From: an uncultured bacterium
Lineage (GTDB): Bacteria > Cyanobacteriota > Vampirovibrionia > Gastranaerophilales > Gastranaerophilaceae
Direction of reading: 5' to 3'
NCBI GenBank assembly: GCA_902783835.1
Contig: CACZSN010000013.1
Span: 18,094-82,093, forward strand
Length of the DNA: 64,000 nt
The stretch's first letter is position 1; every line of letters begins with the position of its first letter. The notes beneath the pieces are model-generated. The model made no database searches. It was not told where the DNA came from and saw only the letters and a list, made by a program, of their open reading frames with translations. Of this stretch, positions 9,197 through 19,094 are shown piece after piece. The position numbers and the translations under genes were made by a program.

Positions 9197-10009
9197 TTAC
9201 GGAGTTACTGTCATAAGGTCGTAAACAGCGTCCCAGCCGCTCTTTCCGCCGCGAACCTTGAATTTTTGGATACGATTAACAGTTGATTTTCTTAATTTTG
9301 CAATAGTTTTAGTATTTCTTGTTTCCAATTTTTTGTTTTCTTTTCTGAGTTGAAGAACTGAATTTGCGTAAGTTAAGAAGTTTTTGTATTCGTTGCAGTT
9401 GTAGCCTGCTTTAACTTTTGCGGGATATGAATAAGTTGTGTAATCATAAACGTTCATGGCTCTTTCGCTGTTTGCGGGTCTGCCGATGATTGCGTCCCAA
9501 GTTGTACCTGTTTGTTTTGTCAAAACGACAATCAAGGCAAGCGGGTTGTAGCCGGCATTTGCCATAAGGTTAGTTGCGATAGCATCAGCTTCTTTTTCTT
9601 CTTTTGTTGAACGGTAATTGATAGCTGCCCTTGAGAGCAAACCTGTTGAATCAGAATCTGTTGCAGTTGTTGTGTCTGTTGATTGCAAAGAGTACAAAAC
9701 TTTTGCTTTTGATGCGTGACCTGCGATAAGATGACCGAGTTCGTTTCCTACCACTGCTGCAACTTCATTGTCGTTTCCTGCAAATGAAAGTTTTGCTTTT
9801 GAAACATTTACGGTTTTATTTGTTCCAAAATCAGAGTTATCGACATCATCTGAAACGACTTTGAATTGAACGTTAGTAATGGCGATGCCATTTTTTGTCA
9901 ATAAAAGTTTGCCGATTTCGGGAACTCTTGATTCTGCGTTATATGTTGCTGCAAATGAAGGAATTGCGGTAAAAAGTGCAACAAGCATTGTTAAAATAAT
10001 CTTTTTCAT
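9197..10009 (-). CDS. Secreted M48-like metalloprotease homologue, altered zinc motif
   Basis: A 270-residue protein starting at ATG 10009 (ggag 4 nt upstream; an earlier in-frame codon at 10030 is less likely). Residues 1-20 are a signal peptide (MKKIILTMLVALFTAIPSFA). The M48 pattern is visible: a V-G-[N]-E-L-G-H-L-I-A-G-H-A segment at residues 87-99, then KEEKEADAIATNLMANAGYNP, which carries the usual third-ligand Glu and Asp. In M48 enzymes the first motif is HExxH. Here the first His is Asn89 (codon AAC, one base from His CAC), so a zinc ligand is missing. A C-terminal basic coiled region follows. It may be catalytically dead, or use another ligand. Follows the 10068-11747 gene on the same strand with a gap of 58 nt. 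Confidence 0.75.
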   Translation of the reverse strand: MKKIILTMLVALFTAIPSFAATYNAESRVPEIGKLLLTKNGIAITNVQFKVVSDDVDNSDFGTNKTVNVSKAKLSFAGNDNEVAAVVGNELGHLIAGHASKAKVLYSLQSTDTTTATDSDSTGLLSRAAINYRSTKEEKEADAIATNLMANAGYNPLALIVVLTKQTGTTWDAIIGRPANSERAMNVYDYTTYSYPAKVKAGYNCNEYKNFLTYANSVLQLRKENKKLETRNTKTIAKLRKSTVNRIQKFKVRGGKSGWDAVYDLMTVTP

Positions 10010-10067
10010 TTTTTCTCCTTTTCCTTTCAATAACGAAAATATTGTACCATGGAAAAGTTTAAAAAAG

Positions 10068-11747
10068 TCATTTTCTGTTAAATTTACAGTATTTAAAATG
10101 ATTTAGTTTTTCTCCCAAAACAGAAACGTCAATATCTTTGCAATCTGTGATTTTTCTGCTTCTGTCTTTGTTATAAAAATCCAAAACATCGTTGACCATT
10201 TCGGAATAATCTTCTTTTGCCAAAATAAGATATATGTTTGAATTGTTAGAAATTAAGTCCTGACAATATTTTTCGCCATATTTTGAGAAAAAAGTGTAAC
10301 TATCGACGGTTTTATCTTGTTGTTTTATTTTTTCGTAATATTTATCAAAGATTTCTTTAGGATAGAAAAGGGAAACGTATTTAACATTGGGGTTTTGCTG
10401 AATTACCGTTGCGGAAACTCCTGAGTTTGCGAAAATTACAACTGAGTTGTCTTGGAAATTCATATTGTTAGTCTGAAATGTTGTAAAACTTTCTGTTTTT
10501 ATTTTTTCAAATAAGTTTTTATCAAACTTGTTTATTATGCCGTAATTAGTGTTGATATGTATCGATAACAGTAGAATTAGTCCGAATAAATAAATAAAAA
10601 TTCTTGAATGTTTCATTTTCCCAAATAAAAAACACAACAAAGTTGCAAAAAGAATTCCGCCTAAAGCGGTGCTTGATATTACATATCGTTCATTTGCAAA
10701 AATTATAAGGTTAAAAATGCAGGGCAAACTCATAAGTAATATTATGAGGTATAAATTGCCATAAGATATGGTATTTGCAAATGTTTCCGATGTGTTTTTA
10801 TGTCGAAATAATGCAGTGGGTAATAAAATCAAAACAGAAATGTAATTTATGATATTTCGGCAATCTTTTGAATAATTATCGGAAGAAATTGCGTGAATGA
10901 AAGGATAAAAAACAAAGTCGTAAAAATTTTGTGGAAGTTCGTTATATGCCCAATCTTTGTCTGCGAGCCTGATTCTGTCTGCATATTCCGATTTGAAAAT
11001 ATCGTTAAAATACGGGAAAAACGGATTGTTGTATTTCGCAAAAACTTTGTATAACCAATAACCGTCAAGTATTGAAAAACTTATAATTGCTCCGCATATG
11101 TAGTATGATAATATTTTCCAAGGATTTTCAATTTTCTTTAATAAAAGCAAAATTATAATCGGTAAAGATATTAACGAGGAGAATGCCGTAAGCTTTAATC
11201 CTGTTGCAATTCCAAGAAATATACCGCAAATAAAAAACATTAAATTTCGAGTTTTTGAGTTTTTTTCAAATATATTTTTTATGAAAATATAAAAACCGAT
11301 AATTGTTATTGCCGCAATTTTTATGTCATTTTGATCAAAGTAAGTCTGTAATAATAATGTCGGCAAAAATACAATATATAAAACAGATAGAGTAATTGTT
11401 GCGGTTTTTTCTTTTGTCTCTTTGAAAATAAAAGTTATAATTTTTATTAAACAATACAAAAAAACGGTGCTGTCTAATAATGAGATTAAAACAAACATAA
11501 TCGGGTGATTTTGCAACTTAAACATCAATAAATAGGACGGAATGTCAACAATCGGATTTATGCAGGTCCTCATATTTGTCGGAATAAAATCCGTATTAAA
11601 TCTGTCCGTTAAAAACGAAAAACAGTTGAAAGCTCGGTAATTAAACCAATCCCAGTCTGGCATCGACGGAAATAAAAAATATATTGACGCAACAAAAAGA
11701 TAAATTGCCAATATTAAAAATAGTTCTTGCTTCCATTTAGATTTCAT
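10068..11747 (-). CDS. Polytopic membrane protein, ArnT/PMT-like glycosyltransferase candidate
   Basis: A 559-residue protein with about ten or more predicted transmembrane helices (starting ELFLILAIYLFVASIYFLF). The first loop carries acidic residues (MPDWDWFNY) after TM1, as in GT-C lipid-linked sugar transferases, where loop-1 Asp is catalytic. The last 140 residues form a soluble C-terminal domain. These features suggest a GT-C fold enzyme acting on the outer face of the inner membrane, but the family is not firmly recognised. No Shine-Dalgarno sequence precedes ATG 11747; TGTTAAAAT lies 6 nt upstream, so the transcript may be leaderless. Confidence 0.6.
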   Translation of the reverse strand: MKSKWKQELFLILAIYLFVASIYFLFPSMPDWDWFNYRAFNCFSFLTDRFNTDFIPTNMRTCINPIVDIPSYLLMFKLQNHPIMFVLISLLDSTVFLYCLIKIITFIFKETKEKTATITLSVLYIVFLPTLLLQTYFDQNDIKIAAITIIGFYIFIKNIFEKNSKTRNLMFFICGIFLGIATGLKLTAFSSLISLPIIILLLLKKIENPWKILSYYICGAIISFSILDGYWLYKVFAKYNNPFFPYFNDIFKSEYADRIRLADKDWAYNELPQNFYDFVFYPFIHAISSDNYSKDCRNIINYISVLILLPTALFRHKNTSETFANTISYGNLYLIILLMSLPCIFNLIIFANERYVISSTALGGILFATLLCFLFGKMKHSRIFIYLFGLILLLSIHINTNYGIINKFDKNLFEKIKTESFTTFQTNNMNFQDNSVVIFANSGVSATVIQQNPNVKYVSLFYPKEIFDKYYEKIKQQDKTVDSYTFFSKYGEKYCQDLISNNSNIYLILAKEDYSEMVNDVLDFYNKDRSRKITDCKDIDVSVLGEKLNHFKYCKFNRK

Positions 11748-11753
11748 ATGTTG

Positions 11754-11762
11754 ATTTTAACA
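11754..11762 (-). promoter_or_regulatory. Candidate leaderless promoter (extended -10)
   Basis: Minus-strand TGTTAAAAT ends 6 nt before the ATG at 11747. No clear -35 and no ribosome-binding site. Confidence 0.4.
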
Positions 11763-11841
11763 TAACTTTTACTTAAAATCGCCTGTTCAATATTTTGTAA
11801 CTAAAAATTTTTTGGTAATATAATAAAAAAGAGGAGTGCTT

Positions 11842-13071
11842 ATGGATAAAATTAAAGCTATGTTCAGGGCGTTCAAGTATAGAAACTTCAGGCTGTTTTT
11901 TCCGGGTTTAGCGGTTTGCCAAATAGGTATTTGGATTCAAAATATCGCGATAAGTTGGCTCGTCTATGACCTTACAAAGTCTCCTTTTATGATGGGAACG
12001 GTAATGTTTTTCAATGCTATTCCTTTGTTTATTGTAACCCCTTTTGCCGGTGTTTTGGTCGATAAGTTTAATCGTCATAAGCTGCTTTTTGCGGTACAAT
12101 TGCTTTTTGCTTTACAAGCTTTACTAATAACTTTATTTACGGTTTTCGATTGCGTGAATATTCCCGTGATTATTGTTCTCGGAGTATTCTTGAACTGTAT
12201 TGCGGCAATTGATGCCCCTTTGAGACAATCAACATTTGTGCTTCTTGTGGACGATAAAAAAGATTTGCCGAACGCAATTTCTTTGAACGCTTCTTGTTTT
12301 AATGTCGCAAGATTTGTCGGTCCTGCAATCGGCGGACTTTTGATAGCTTATACAAATATCGGAATTTGTTTCTTGATTAACTTTTTGTGTATTTTACCGA
12401 ATATTTTTCTCGTTAAAATGATGAAAATTGAGGATGTAAAATCTGACTCGGTAGAAAATACATCAATATTGAAAGGATTAAAAGAAGAAATTTCTTATAC
12501 TTTGCAACATCCTGAAATTTCTCTGTCTCAACTGTATTTGGCAATTTTTTGTTTTATGTTGCTCGCATATCCTATGTTAATGCCTGTTTATACTTCTGAA
12601 GTTTTGCACGCAAATGCGGACGTTTTGGGATTTATTTTGGGGGCAACCGGTGTTGGTTCTTTGCTTGCCTCACTGCTTCTTGCTATGAAAATGACAACCC
12701 GTAAAATGAGAACAATAATGTTTTGCGGATGTTTGCTGATTTGCAGTGCATATATCGTTTTAGGCTTTACAAATAACAAGATTACGGCAGTTATTTTAAT
12801 GTTCTTTGCTGGAGTTGGTATGACAAGCTTTTTAACTCCTCAAAATATGCTTTTGCAAAATATTGTTGCCGATGATAAACGCGGCCGCGTAATGAGCCTC
12901 AATGCCTTGTGTTATGGCGGTACAATATCTTTAAGCAGTTTCGTTGCAGGTTCGATTGCTTAAACACTCGGTATTTCTCATACGTTCATTCTTTTAGGCG
13001 GAGTAATGCTTATCTTGGGTTGCTATTTTAGTTACAGACTGTCAAAGTTCGATTATGCCCATAAAATATAG
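11842..13071 (+). pseudogene. MFS transporter with an in-frame stop before the last helix
   Basis: A major facilitator superfamily protein of the EntS-like (MFS_3) type: MFRAFKYRNFRLFFPGLAVCQIGIWIQNIAISWLVYDL at the start, and the A-loop signature GVLVDKFNRHK between TM2 and TM3. ATG 11842 is chosen for its gaggag ribosome-binding site. The frame stops at TAA 12961-12963 after GSIA. Beyond it the same frame continues without interruption for 35 codons to TAG 13071 with a hydrophobic helix (THTFILLGG-like, LILGCYFSY), which is the missing twelfth helix and tail. A single substitution would restore the normal length of about 409 residues. The truncated 373-residue product lacks TM12 and is probably inactive. 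It is either decaying or recently mutated. Confidence 0.75.
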
Positions 13072-13185
13072 ATTTCAGACGGTGCAGCCTTTGGTTTACA
13101 GATGGTGACGTTAATGGTTGACGGATGTGCGAAATAAATTGTTGTCGGGCATTTTTACTTTATTTAAGCATGTTTTTGTTTTTTT

Positions 13186-13194
13186 TGTTATGAT
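13186..13194 (+). promoter_or_regulatory. Probable promoter of the 13257-14846 gene
   Basis: TGTTATGAT (extended -10) lies 24 nt before a possible TTG start (13218) and 63 nt before ATG 13257. Confidence 0.35.
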
Positions 13195-13256
13195 GTAACG
13201 TAATATATTAAATAAACTTGAAAAATAAATTGAAAGAGTATATTATTTTCCTTGGT

Positions 13257-14846
13257 ATGACTAAAATATGGAATAAAATTATCTCTTATTTTAATAAAAC
13301 GAACATAAGTATTTTTTTAGCTTCAGTACTTATTATTTTGGTATTCCATTTTTTGTATCAAGATACATCGCTTACTAATGAAGATTATTTTCTTCCTTTT
13401 TTGGATAATAAAAATGAGGGATCCGCTTTCAAGGAAATTTTCTTTAGCAGTGATCATATGTGGTACTTGTTGTCGATGTTTAATGCGTTGACATTACGGT
13501 TTATGCCTGTATATTTTGATATTCATCCGCAAGTTTTTATGTCCCAATATGTTGTATATTTTTTAATTGGGATATTTTTGATATTTATTTTTGCTGTTTG
13601 TAATGCTTATTCTAAATATAACAGCGAAAAAACTCCGTTTTATGCGGTTTTAATGCTTATAACGACGTATTTGACCGTATATTTTTTGTATAAAGCAAAA
13701 TTATTGTGGATTTTTTATAATGCAACCTGGGCATATTCATATGTTTTAATTCCTTCAATTGCTTTTGTGTTGTGGAGCAGATTGGAATATTTTTATGTTC
13801 AAAAAGTTCCTTTTACAAAAAAAGATTGGGTGATAATTCTCAGTTTGATATTTTTGGTCGGTATTTCGCATGAAATGTATAAGACGGTATTGTGCCTTTC
13901 GTTGCCGATAGGCTTTTTATTGGATAAATTGATTTTTAATAAAAAGTATGAAGTTAACGAAATAAAAAAATATCTTAAAATGTACATTTTGGTCTTTATT
14001 TTTTGTTCTTTTAACTGTTTTTCTTCGGAAATGTTATACAAGATAAATTATTTTTACAGACCGTATGCTGAAACTCAGTTCTTTGTTGAGTTTTCTAAGT
14101 ATTTTTGTGAAGTAATCAGATTTTTTACGATAAAAAATGTTCCGATGCTGATATCTTTATTGGTGTTGATAGAATGTATCGTTAATTTTGTCAAAGATAA
14201 AGAAAAAAACAAACGTTATTTCTTGTTCAATGCTGTTTTTTGTTTTTCATTATTTATATTTTTGATGGGATTATTTTTGGCACAAAAATCGTATTTGCAA
14301 GACGGAATCAGTTTTATTTTGTACCATCCCGGAATTTGTTTTAACTTGAGAATAATTTATCTTATGTTAATTTTCTCAGCTTGCGGTTATTTGTATACAT
14401 TTGCAAAAGATGAATATAAAGTATATGTCAAGAGTTTGTTTACAGTCGGCATAATTATGGTTATTTCAATATGTTTGGTGCATAAACAAGCTTTTTGGGA
14501 TACGTTAATTCATGAACAAAGTTATAAAGTTGAAATCAAGAAAAGTACTTATGTTCTTGAAAAATGCTTCTTGACGACTAAATTCGACAGAGAAGAAAAT
14601 AAATTTTACAATTATTACACAAGTTCTTTGTATACGGATAATGCACTAAAATATTATTTGAATTTGTACGGAGCGGCAAAAACCGGAGATTATGTAACAA
14701 TTGACGTTTGTTCAACGAAGGATTCTCTTTATTTTTGCAGAAAAAAATTGATAGAAACCGTTGGTTGTCACTTTAATGCCGGAGAGCTTGAAGACGTTGA
14801 TTTTAATGATTTATACAAGTATAGCATCATTAAAGACAGACGGTGA
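13257..14846 (+). CDS. Polytopic membrane protein of unknown function
   Basis: Read from ATG 13257 this is 529 residues; an in-frame TTG at 13218 would add 13 residues. Neither start has a clear ribosome-binding site. There are about ten to twelve hydrophobic helices in the first 430 residues. The first periplasmic loop is acidic (TSLTNEDYFLPFLDNKNEG), followed by the segment FSSDHMWYLLSMFNALTLRFMPV. The arrangement resembles DUF6056-like or GT-C membrane glycosyltransferases, seen next to cell-surface glycan genes. The C-terminal 100 residues are soluble and rich in Lys/Tyr. Function is not assigned; it may share a role with the membrane protein at 10068-11747. Confidence 0.6.
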   Translation: MTKIWNKIISYFNKTNISIFLASVLIILVFHFLYQDTSLTNEDYFLPFLDNKNEGSAFKEIFFSSDHMWYLLSMFNALTLRFMPVYFDIHPQVFMSQYVVYFLIGIFLIFIFAVCNAYSKYNSEKTPFYAVLMLITTYLTVYFLYKAKLLWIFYNATWAYSYVLIPSIAFVLWSRLEYFYVQKVPFTKKDWVIILSLIFLVGISHEMYKTVLCLSLPIGFLLDKLIFNKKYEVNEIKKYLKMYILVFIFCSFNCFSSEMLYKINYFYRPYAETQFFVEFSKYFCEVIRFFTIKNVPMLISLLVLIECIVNFVKDKEKNKRYFLFNAVFCFSLFIFLMGLFLAQKSYLQDGISFILYHPGICFNLRIIYLMLIFSACGYLYTFAKDEYKVYVKSLFTVGIIMVISICLVHKQAFWDTLIHEQSYKVEIKKSTYVLEKCFLTTKFDREENKFYNYYTSSLYTDNALKYYLNLYGAAKTGDYVTIDVCSTKDSLYFCRKKLIETVGCHFNAGELEDVDFNDLYKYSIIKDRR

Positions 14847-15005
14847 CTGGATTGGTTGACAGATTGAATTTATTTTGCTGAAAATTAAAAGCAAATTTTT
14901 GTTTCAAAAAACTGTCAAAAATGGTTGTTTTTTTGATATGTTCACGGTATCTTTATTGTCATAAGACTACATTTATTAGGAAGTATTAAAGGAGGATCTA
15001 ATAAT

Positions 15006-18000
15006 ATGGCAGGAAAGACAATAACAGTTGACGGTAACTACGCTGCAGCACATATTGCATATGCACTCAGCGAAGTATCGGCAATTTACCCGATTACACC
15101 TTCATCAACAATGGGTGAATGGGTTGATGAATGGGCTTCTCAACACAAGAAAAACATTTGGGGCAGAGAAGTTAAAGTTGCTGAAATGCAATCAGAAGCC
15201 GGTGCGGCAGGTGCAGTACACGGTTCATTGGCTGCAGGTTCGTTGACTTCAACTTATACGGCTTCACAAGGTTTGTTGTTGATGATTCCGGTTATGCACA
15301 AGGTAGCAGGGGAAATGATTCCTCACGTAATTCACGTTTCAGCTCGTGCATTGGCTGCTCAATCATTGGCAATTTTCGGTGACCACACAGACGTTATGGG
15401 TTGCAGAAACACAGGTTATGCGATGCTCGCTGCAAACTCAGTTCAAGAAGAAATGGATATGGCTTTGGTTGCTCACTTGTCAACATACAAAGCAAAAGTT
15501 CCGTTCTTGCAATTCTTTGATGGCTTCAGAACTTCTCACGAAATTCACAAAATCGAAGAAATTTCATACGAAGACATCGCAAAATTGGTTGAACCCAAAT
15601 ACATCGAAGAATTCAGAGCAAGAGCTTTGAGACCTGAAGCTCCGGTATGTAAAGTCGGTGCTCAAAACACAGATGTATATTTCCAAGGTCGTGAAACAGT
15701 TAACAAATACTACGAAGCTGTTCCTGACATTGTTCAAGAATATATGGATAAAGTTGCAAAAGTAACAGGCAGACAATATCACCCGTTCGATTACGTTGGT
15801 GCTCCTGATGCAACGGATGTAATCGTAGCAATCGGTTCAGGTTGCGAAACAATCGAAGAAACAATCGATTACTTGAACGCAACAAGAGGAACTAAGTACG
15901 GTTTGGTTAAAGTCAGATTGTACAGACCGTTCGACGTAAAACGTTTCAACGAAGCACTTCCTGCATCAGTTAAACGTATTGCGGTTCTTGACAGAACAAA
16001 AGAACCCGGTTCAATCGGTGAACCTTTATACTTAGATGTAGTTGCAGCACTTGCCGGCAAAGACATCAGAATCATCGGCGGCCGTTACGGTTTGTCTTCA
16101 AAAGAATTCACGCCGTCAATGGTTTACGCTATTTACAAACACAGCGAAAACAATGGCTTCCACGGATTTACAGTTGGTATCGAAGATGATGTTACAAACA
16201 AATCATTGAAAATTGAAGAACACATCGTTACAGAACCTGAAGGTACTACAAACTGTATGTTCTGGGGCTTGGGTTCAGACGGTACTGTTGGTGCTAACAA
16301 AAACTCAATTAAAATCATCGGTCAATATACAAACAAAGATGCTCAAGCATACTTTGCTTATGACTCAAAGAAATCTTTCGGTGTAACTGTTTCTCACTTG
16401 AGATTTGGTGACAAACAAATCAAATCAACATATTTGATTACTGCACCTGACTTTGTATCATGCTCAGCACACGCTTATATCGGCAGATATGACTTGTTGA
16501 AAGGTATCAAAGAAAACGGTACATTCTTGTTGAACTCACCTTATTCAAAAGAAGAAGCATTTGCTCACTTAACAAGAGATATGCAAGAAACAATCATCAA
16601 CAAGAAGATTAAATTCTACAACATTGATGCGGAAAAATTGATTAAGTCACAACCCGGCTTGCGTGGTAAAGGTGCAAACACAGTTATGATGGTTGCATAC
16701 TTCAAAGTTTCAGGAATCATTCCGTTCGAACAAGCACTCGAAGGTATGAAAGAAATGACGAAGAAAACATTCAAGAAGAAGGGCGACGATGTTGTTAACA
16801 TGAACATCGCATTGATTGATGCAGCAGTTGATGCTTGCGAAGAAGTTGAAGTTCCTTCATCATTGGACGGTGTTGCACACGCAGAAGTTGTTAAATTGAT
16901 TTCTGACGATGCATCAGACTTCGCTAAGAAGATTATTGAACCTTCAATGAGACAAAAAGGTGATGATATCCCTGTTTCAGCGATGTCAGTTGACGGTGTA
17001 ATTCCGACAGGTACTGCTTGCCTTGAAAAACGTGGTATTGCTCCGAGAGTTCCTCATTGGAACGCTGAATTCTGTTTACAATGCGGTATTTGTGCATCAG
17101 CATGTCCGCACGCTGCAATCAGAACGAAGTTGGTTGAAGCAGAAAACTTGAAAGATGCTCCTGCATCATTCAACACAGTTGATGCTAAACCGAATGCAAA
17201 CGGTGAAAAATTCAAAGTTCAAGTATACTGCAAAGATTGTACGGGTTGCGGTGTATGTTTAGATCAATGTCCCGCTATGAAAATCCCCGGCAAAGAAGCA
17301 TTGGGTTGGTCATCACTTGAAGCTGAAGAAGCAGCAGGTGAATGCGAAAACGAAAAATTCTTCGACGAATTGCCTGATAACGTAATGGGTAAAAACACAA
17401 CTAAGACAATTAAGGGTGCAATGCTCAGAAAACCGTTGTTTGAATTCTCAGGTGCTTGTGCAGGTTGCGGTGAAACACCTTACGTTAAATTGGTATCACA
17501 ATTATTTGGCGACAAAGCAATCGTTGCAAACGCAACAGGTTGTTCATCAATTTACTCAGGTACATTCCCGACAATTCCTTACACAAAAACTAAGGAAGGC
17601 AGAGGTACTGCTTGGGCAAACTCATTGTTCGAAGACAACGCTGAATTCGGTTTCGGTATGAGATTAGCAGTTGATGCAAACAGAGCAACTTTGAAAACAT
17701 ACGTTGAAAAAGTTGTTGCTAATGCAGAAGCCCCTCAAGACTTGAAAGATGCTTTGAATGCAGCTATGGCTCACTTCGATAATTCTAAGACAGACGAAGC
17801 AATTAAGGCTCAAGAAGATGCAAAAGCGGTTATCGCAAAATATGCAGATTGCGGATGCCCTGATTTAGCTAAGGTTCGTGAACTTCAAGATTATTTCACG
17901 GATAAATCCGTATGGATTATCGGTGGTGACGGTTGGGCAAACGATATCGGATACGGCGGTATTGACCACGTTCTTGCTCAAAACAAAAACGTAAATATCC

Positions 18001-18539
18001 TCGTACTTGATACAGAAGTTTACTCAAATACAGGCGGACAAGCTTCTAAGTCAACTCCGACAGCAGCAGTTGCTAAGTTCGCAACAGGTGGTAAACCGAC
18101 ATACAAGAAGAACATGGGCTTGATGAGCATGTCTTATGGTTACGTTTACGTTGCATCAGTTGCATTGGGTGCTGACAGAAACCAAACATTGAAAGCATTC
18201 CAAGAAGCAGAAGCATACAACGGACCTTCAATCATCTTCGCTTATGCACCTTGTATCGCACACGGTATCGATATGAGCAAAACTCAAACCGAACAAAAAC
18301 GTGCGGTTGAAGCAGGATACTTCCCGCTTTACAGATACAACCCCGCAAACGAACAACCTTTCACTTGGGATGCAAAAGATCCGAAAGGAAGCTACCAAGA
18401 CTTCATCAGAAGCGAAGGTCGTTACAAATCACTCGTTAAGACTAACCCTGAAGCTGCTGAAGCACTTTACAACCAATCTGAAGCAGATGCTGCTAAGAGA
18501 ATGGCTGTTTACAAGTCAGTCGGCGAATTGTTGAAATAG
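15006..18539 (+). CDS. nifJ: Pyruvate:ferredoxin (flavodoxin) oxidoreductase
   Basis: A 1177-residue single-chain PFOR. It oxidatively decarboxylates pyruvate with CoA to acetyl-CoA and CO2 and reduces ferredoxin, the central step of anaerobic fermentation. All domains are visible in order. The N-terminal pyrimidine-binding domain has AAAHIAYALSEVSAIYPITPSS. The gamma domain follows. Two [4Fe-4S] ferredoxin motifs are present (CLQCGICASACP and CTGCGVCLDQCP), with separate Cys ligands (CAGCGE, ATGCSS). The TPP-Mg motif is GDGWANDIGYGG then NTGGQASKSTP. The start has a strong aaaggagg. A terminator follows directly, so this is a single-gene unit. Codon use is strongly biased, fitting high expression. 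Confidence 0.97.
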   Translation: MAGKTITVDGNYAAAHIAYALSEVSAIYPITPSSTMGEWVDEWASQHKKNIWGREVKVAEMQSEAGAAGAVHGSLAAGSLTSTYTASQGLLLMIPVMHKVAGEMIPHVIHVSARALAAQSLAIFGDHTDVMGCRNTGYAMLAANSVQEEMDMALVAHLSTYKAKVPFLQFFDGFRTSHEIHKIEEISYEDIAKLVEPKYIEEFRARALRPEAPVCKVGAQNTDVYFQGRETVNKYYEAVPDIVQEYMDKVAKVTGRQYHPFDYVGAPDATDVIVAIGSGCETIEETIDYLNATRGTKYGLVKVRLYRPFDVKRFNEALPASVKRIAVLDRTKEPGSIGEPLYLDVVAALAGKDIRIIGGRYGLSSKEFTPSMVYAIYKHSENNGFHGFTVGIEDDVTNKSLKIEEHIVTEPEGTTNCMFWGLGSDGTVGANKNSIKIIGQYTNKDAQAYFAYDSKKSFGVTVSHLRFGDKQIKSTYLITAPDFVSCSAHAYIGRYDLLKGIKENGTFLLNSPYSKEEAFAHLTRDMQETIINKKIKFYNIDAEKLIKSQPGLRGKGANTVMMVAYFKVSGIIPFEQALEGMKEMTKKTFKKKGDDVVNMNIALIDAAVDACEEVEVPSSLDGVAHAEVVKLISDDASDFAKKIIEPSMRQKGDDIPVSAMSVDGVIPTGTACLEKRGIAPRVPHWNAEFCLQCGICASACPHAAIRTKLVEAENLKDAPASFNTVDAKPNANGEKFKVQVYCKDCTGCGVCLDQCPAMKIPGKEALGWSSLEAEEAAGECENEKFFDELPDNVMGKNTTKTIKGAMLRKPLFEFSGACAGCGETPYVKLVSQLFGDKAIVANATGCSSIYSGTFPTIPYTKTKEGRGTAWANSLFEDNAEFGFGMRLAVDANRATLKTYVEKVVANAEAPQDLKDALNAAMAHFDNSKTDEAIKAQEDAKAVIAKYADCGCPDLAKVRELQDYFTDKSVWIIGGDGWANDIGYGGIDHVLAQNKNVNILVLDTEVYSNTGGQASKSTPTAAVAKFATGGKPTYKKNMGLMSMSYGYVYVASVALGADRNQTLKAFQEAEAYNGPSIIFAYAPCIAHGIDMSKTQTEQKRAVEAGYFPLYRYNPANEQPFTWDAKDPKGSYQDFIRSEGRYKSLVKTNPEAAEALYNQSEADAAKRMAVYKSVGELLK

Positions 18540-18566
18540 TCAACGAATTGATTAAAATTTAAGCAG

Positions 18567-18597
18567 AAAGCGGATTTCGAAAGAGTCCGCTTTTTGT
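18567..18597 (+). terminator. Terminator of nifJ
   Basis: Stem AAAGCGGA / TCCGCTTT with loop ttcgaaagag, then TTTTTG, 27 nt past the nifJ stop. Confidence 0.85.
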
Positions 18598-18626
18598 TTG
18601 ACAAAAATTTTTACGTTCTATAAAAT
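18598..18626 (+). promoter_or_regulatory. Leaderless promoter of the 18633-19094 gene
   Basis: A consensus TTGACA at 18598-18603, exactly 17 nt, then TAAAAT at 18621-18626, and only 6 nt to the ATG at 18633. No Shine-Dalgarno sequence fits, so transcription probably starts at the start codon. This is the clearest example of the pattern in the window. Confidence 0.7.
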
Positions 18627-18632
18627 TGCTTT

Positions 18633-19094
18633 ATGCCAAACGATGACTATATTTTATTTGAACATAAATTTACTGTTAAAGATTCCAAAAATCTTTTGAA
18701 TGCTGTCATTTTCCTGTTTTTAATCTTGTGTATTTGTTGTTCGTTTTTGTTTTTCAATATCGGTTCAATTTTGCAAACGCAAACATTTTTGAGAACGAAT
18801 TTGTATTTTTTCAGTGTGATTATCGAAATAATTTTTGTCGTCGCTTGTTTAATGCTTAGGTTTTCAACCTTCGCAAAAATCGTTTTGACTGAGGATAAAA
18901 TTATCTATAAACCACCGATTGGTTCTCGGTTTTATGAAATGGAGTATTTTTCCATAAAACATTTTTGCTATGAAAAATCAACGTTGTTTGTTTGGGGCGA
19001 AAATCAACAACGGTTTACCGTTTGTCTTTCTGATGAAATTGCTCACAAAATAATTGCAATAATTGACAAAAAAATTTCGGGACTGAAAAAATAA
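18633..19094 (+). CDS. Small two-helix membrane protein
   Basis: A 153-residue protein with two hydrophobic helices (about residues 23-45, AVIFLFLILCICCSFLFF, and 55-75, LYFFSVIIEIIFVVACLML). They are followed by a beta-rich cytoplasmic domain of about 70 residues (IVLTEDKIIYKPPIGSR, then FTVCLSDEIAHKIIAII). This layout is reminiscent of bacterial PH-like membrane proteins (YdbT/YvbH type), but I cannot confirm the family. It has its own promoter after the nifJ terminator. Its stop abuts the stop of the convergent radical SAM gene. Confidence 0.7.
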   Translation: MPNDDYILFEHKFTVKDSKNLLNAVIFLFLILCICCSFLFFNIGSILQTQTFLRTNLYFFSVIIEIIFVVACLMLRFSTFAKIVLTEDKIIYKPPIGSRFYEMEYFSIKHFCYEKSTLFVWGENQQRFTVCLSDEIAHKIIAIIDKKISGLKK

